27,500 nt of DNA, taken from Zygnema cylindricum. Lineage: Eukaryota > Streptophyta > Zygnematophyceae > Zygnematales > Zygnemataceae. The stretch lies in assembly GCA_037447655.1 (NCBI GenBank), contig JBBHKE010000673.1, forward strand, positions 1 to 27,500, given 5' to 3'. Each line of letters opens with the position of its first letter. Position 1 is the first letter of the stretch. The translations under genes were made by a program, and so were the position numbers. Of the stretch, positions 23,970 through 27,500 are shown piece after piece. The notes under the pieces were generated by a model. It did no database searches. It saw only the letters and a list, made by a program, of their open reading frames with translations, and was not told the DNA's origin.

Positions 23970-25432
23970 TTTCATATAATTTGCGGAGGTTTGAACTATG
24001 AGTTGAGCAACAAGTGAAAAACACTGGAGGGAAGTCTCATATGTGATGATATGATAGCATTGGAAAACTTTGTATTTTTCTAACTCAAAAAACAACGTTG
24101 GTTCTAGTGACAGTTATCCTAAACAAGTCACATCAGAGTATAAAACTGGTTTTTTTTTTTTTTTTTTTAATTGAAATCGCGTCTCTCATTAATCCATTAA
24201 CTTAGTACAACACTAACAAAATCCTAGAGCCCATTAAACTTACTTCATGAAATTGCACACCTTCCATCAATATCGGGATTCAATTAGGAGCTCGCTACAA
24301 GGCTTTGAGATCTTCTCAAGTTAGTCGTTGATCTTTTTGAGTTTCTAAGCCAAGTATTATACTTTCCCAATGGCCTATGGTCGACAGTTTAACACCATGT
24401 AACGCTTTACTCTCGACATTACTCTCGATTTGAGGACAGTTGTTGTATAATAAATGTTAACTCTGCAAAATTTGTTTAACTCTAGTATAACAACTCTTGG
24501 GGGATAAGAGATCTCCGGTTGGACAAATTCGGTCCATAGTCTACGGACGTAAGACTGTTGACTATAGGTCTAGTCATGGAGGCAAAACGGAAAGAAAAAG
24601 TCAGCCTGAGAGAGAAACGATGAAGGACTTAAAACGGTGTCCATATGTAAATTTGGTTGTTCTTGCGTGCACACCTTGCAAGTTTTGTACCATGCGACTG
24701 ATACAAGCATTAACTTCCTGATCCCTTGGTTGTTGTGGCAGTGGTCGAAGTTTTTCTAATTATTGAAGAGACGGTCGAATTAGAAATTTAGACGGACGTC
24801 AGAGTTGTTTCTATGTTCCAGTTACAATTCTCGTTAACGGATAAAGTTTGGGAGCAAGGTTTCCTGGTGTTGCAGTTTTTCAGTTCGGTTTACTCTCTGA
24901 GTCATCGACTTCTTGGTAGCCTTTCTCTCTCAAAACAACCGAGAAAGAGAAATGAGCTCTAGGCAAAGAGCTCCTGAACCCTTAAAAACCCTAAAAACCT
25001 CTTTCATTTGTACGTTTTATACGAATTTTGTACTTGTTTGTACTCGTTGACTCTTGAAAATGTACTTGTGGAAAGTGTTTCCCTTCAATCCTCTGTAACA
25101 GGTTAACAACACGTCATTGAAATTTAAAATCTTATTTCTTGGAAAGCGCAATATCTAATTTTGAGAAAATTTAAAAATCTAGAAAAACAAAATCAAGTTG
25201 CTCAAATGATCGAAAATTTAAGCGTCGGCCATGGTGACATTTTATTGCACACTAAAGAACAGAGCAATAACCTAAAATGTTGTACCTCATATGTACTTGA
25301 AATGTAATTTTTTCGTATTTCTACTAATTTTGACTTCACGCTGTACTTAAATGAAGAGGCATATAAATTAGTAAATTACATTTCACTTGGATTTTTTATG
25401 CTATTCATTGTACTCTGTTTGTACTTTTGAAC
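23970..25432. other. Intergenic DNA with a T19 tract
   Basis: A run of 19 T (24150-24168) would be the poly(A) tail of a minus-strand retroposon, but I found no target duplication to support that. Around 24440-24490 GTTAACTCT and GTTTAACTCT are repeated between GTTGTATA and TATAACAAC arms. Near 25300-25390 an AAATGTAATTT word is answered by AAATTACATTT, a possible hairpin. No gene is supported. Confidence 0.4.
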
Positions 25433-25434
25433 TA

Positions 25435-26000
25435 CACCGCCAATCGTTATTAGTGTTTAGAAGTTATTAGTGTTGAAAATTAATTAGCGTTATTAAAGTT
25501 AATTTGAGTTTTTCAAGATTTGGAAAAAAAAGTGTACTCTAATTGATCCATAACGCTGATTTGGGTACAACGGATCTGCCATCAGGATCTTCACAGTAAA
25601 ATAGGTAAAAGTACTTAATCTGACAAATCGTACAGTGTCGCGTCCTTTTACTCTAATTTGGGTTTTCTCACGTATAATTAATACGCGATCAATATCTTTA
25701 CACTAAAATAGGTACGATATCACTTTGCCTTTCATTCTGAGTGCAGTTTTACGTGCGATCGCGATTGTTTTAATCCATGTTTCGTAGTTTTTTACTGAAT
25801 AAAGTACCATTTTGTACGGAATAACACGTCCGTACACCACACTATTCAGGAAGATCTTAAATTAAAATTATTTACGCTAACTCACCAGAACCTTATTTAA
25901 CGTAATTTTTTTTTAGTGTTATTAATTCTATTACAGGTGTTGGGGTCAAAATTTGAGGGTGCCGATATAGCGTTCATAACGCTAATAACGATTGGCGGTG
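25435..26000. mobile_element. TA-target inverted-repeat element, complete copy (566 bp)
   Basis: The left end CACCGCCAATCGTTATTAG and the inverted right end CTAATAACGATTGGCGGTG match exactly over 19 bases and continue inward with one mismatch. TA flanks it at 25433-25434 and 26001-26002. The right interior is nearly identical to 115-171. It is about the same length as the 7919-8476 copy. No transposase frame is present. Confidence 0.88.
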
Positions 26001-26002
26001 TA

Positions 26003-27500
26003 CTGTTCACATTAACAAATATGGTTCAAATTACAGATTACAACGAAAGAATTTTGACGTTGTTCATTACGTGAAAGAATATTTGCCGGTTGGTTCAAAT
26101 AACTGGGCAGGAGAAAATGAAAGTACGTACCAATTGCGCCTAAGGAAAGATTTTTTCCCGTCTTTTTAGGCAAACATTGTTTGCTAGACCGAGAAATTTT
26201 AACCGTACGAAAAAGTGATAAAATCGTATTACAATTTACGTCATCCTAGAACTTGATTACTCTTCAGTTTGTCGTTTTCAAACGTCGACAACTTCGCGAA
26301 CCATGTCCAAAGCAAAGTGATACTTGAACAACGAATAAGAAAACTCTTTCACACGTGGTACTTGATTTCACCCGTTTCGCACGGAAGAAAGTACATATTC
26401 TTCTTTGCCCGTTGCGCGCACGTACGGAAGCGTATCGGACATCCGATGTCCTTCGCTTAACCCTCGCACACTCCCTCTCTCCACTCCCATTTCCTGGGAA
26501 AGAACCACGACAATTATGGTGCGAGAAGAAAAAGCTCTGGATTTTTTTTTTTCTGACCATCCGTGGGAACGAACCAAGGTGACAAACGGAGAGAGAAAAG
26601 TAAAAAAAAACGAAATCAGGAAGCCATGGCGGAATGTTCCAGAATTCATGACGTCGACAGTGTCACGAACTTGCATGACGTCCACAAATGTGTCGAATCA
26701 ACGTTTGTTTTCGACTTTTCGGATAATGGAACACCGCCAGAAGCCTACGGAGAATCTTTAAGAAAAGTCAAATTTTGCTCGCTAAATTTTGATTGCACGG
26801 ATACATACCTTAAGTTTGAACTTTGAAATTTGAAACTTCAGCTGCGGTTCAAATAGTTATTGGTACACTCAGGGGCCGAGATATGTATTATATGTGAAAC
26901 GTGTAGCGTGCAAGCCGTTCGACAACTCTGTGTTCACACATTGTTCCGTTAATATCATACCTTGTACAGTTTCTATTAATCTATTTCGACATCTTACAGG
27001 TACAGTACTGTAGGCCGTTGATTGTACGATTTTCGTACATGTAGTATACTCTCCAGTTTCTGTTCGCAAAATTGAATTATCCACTTTCGATGGTGTTAAC
27101 TGTTAACGGACGTTCGAAAATCGTTCGTATTTTAACATTTACAGATTTTCATTTCAGATTTACTCCATTCAAAGAATTACGAAATTCTGAAAAATCTGAC
27201 AGTTCATGTACAGTACGGTAATAAAAGTCAATCATTCTTCGTACTAGATGGTTTACCATCTTTATGGAAATAAAATCTTATTTCTTTTCGTAATTGTCGG
27301 TTTGTCGACAATCCTTTGGAAAATCATCGTATTTAATGCTTCCAGTTCACTAGATTCTTCTTTTTCAGTTCTACACTTCTTTCTACCGTAACTTCTAAAT
27401 TGTAAAGATGAGCATTAAGTTCGTACTGAAACATTCAATACGATCGTACCATATTGTGATAAAAGCATACAGTACGGTAAGATACTGTACGATAGGCTTG
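26003..27500. other. Window-end DNA with one weak gene-start candidate
   Basis: A frame begins at ATG 26626 in a strong context (GCCATGGC) and runs 66 codons to a stop at 26824-26826 (starting MAECSRIHDVDSV). I recognise no family and no convincing donor site. An acceptor-like TTCATTTCAG ends at about 27159, followed by an open stretch to about 27270. CAGTACGGTAA recurs at about 27211 and 27469 among many GTAC palindromes. Overlapping minus-strand frames look random. Confidence 0.3.

Noticed and set aside
24150-24168. T19 tract as the tail of a minus-strand retroposon
   Set aside because: No flanking target duplication or retroposon body could be identified.
24430-25000. Possible LTR or solo LTR beginning TGTTGTATAA
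   Set aside because: No matching CA end, no 5-bp duplication, no primer-binding site and no retrotransposon proteins.
26264-26685. Overlapping minus-strand frames of about 100 codons
   Set aside because: Several frames are open at once on both strands and none resembles a known protein.

Overview
The window looks like nuclear DNA of a plant-lineage (streptophyte) eukaryote. It carries a six-exon plant-type MAP kinase with a TEY activation loop and a plant CD-type docking segment, GT-AG introns, a long purine-rich leader, AGGGTTT (telo-box-like) motifs upstream, and AT-rich intergenic DNA full of short inverted-repeat elements with 8-bp or TA target duplications. Lineage within streptophytes cannot be fixed by eye; a non-seed plant or alga is possible, but that is a weak guess.

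Layout. 1-2349: transposon remnants, a 27-28 bp minisatellite and AT-rich upstream DNA. 2350-6293 (+): a GDP-fucose O-fucosyltransferase-like glycosyltransferase with at least four exons; its two long introns hold purine, pyrimidine and heptamer arrays. 6294-15000: a transposon-dense block with at least six delimitable non-autonomous elements plus truncated relatives. Four show hAT-like 8-bp duplications (7243-7807, 8917-9376, 11572-12315, 12331-13423) and two show TA duplications (7919-8476, 8651-8892). 15000-16110: intergenic DNA and a putative promoter. 16110-17174: putative GA-rich leader, probably with one intron. 17175-22061 (+): the MAP kinase. 22062-27500: degenerate minisatellites, another hAT-like element (23526-23961), another TA element (25435-26000), and DNA with no convincing gene.

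The two genes are not an operon-like unit. One is a predicted secretory-pathway glycosyltransferase, the other a cytoplasmic/nuclear signalling kinase; they share only strand and neighbourhood. The richest material is the set of small elements whose ends and target duplications can be read directly. These include a back-to-back hAT pair whose duplications overlap by one base, and a 1.1-kb hAT-like element with a short BED-finger-like reading frame on its minus strand, suggesting a Ds-like deletion derivative. I see no rRNA, CRISPR array, canonical tRNA or viral gene.
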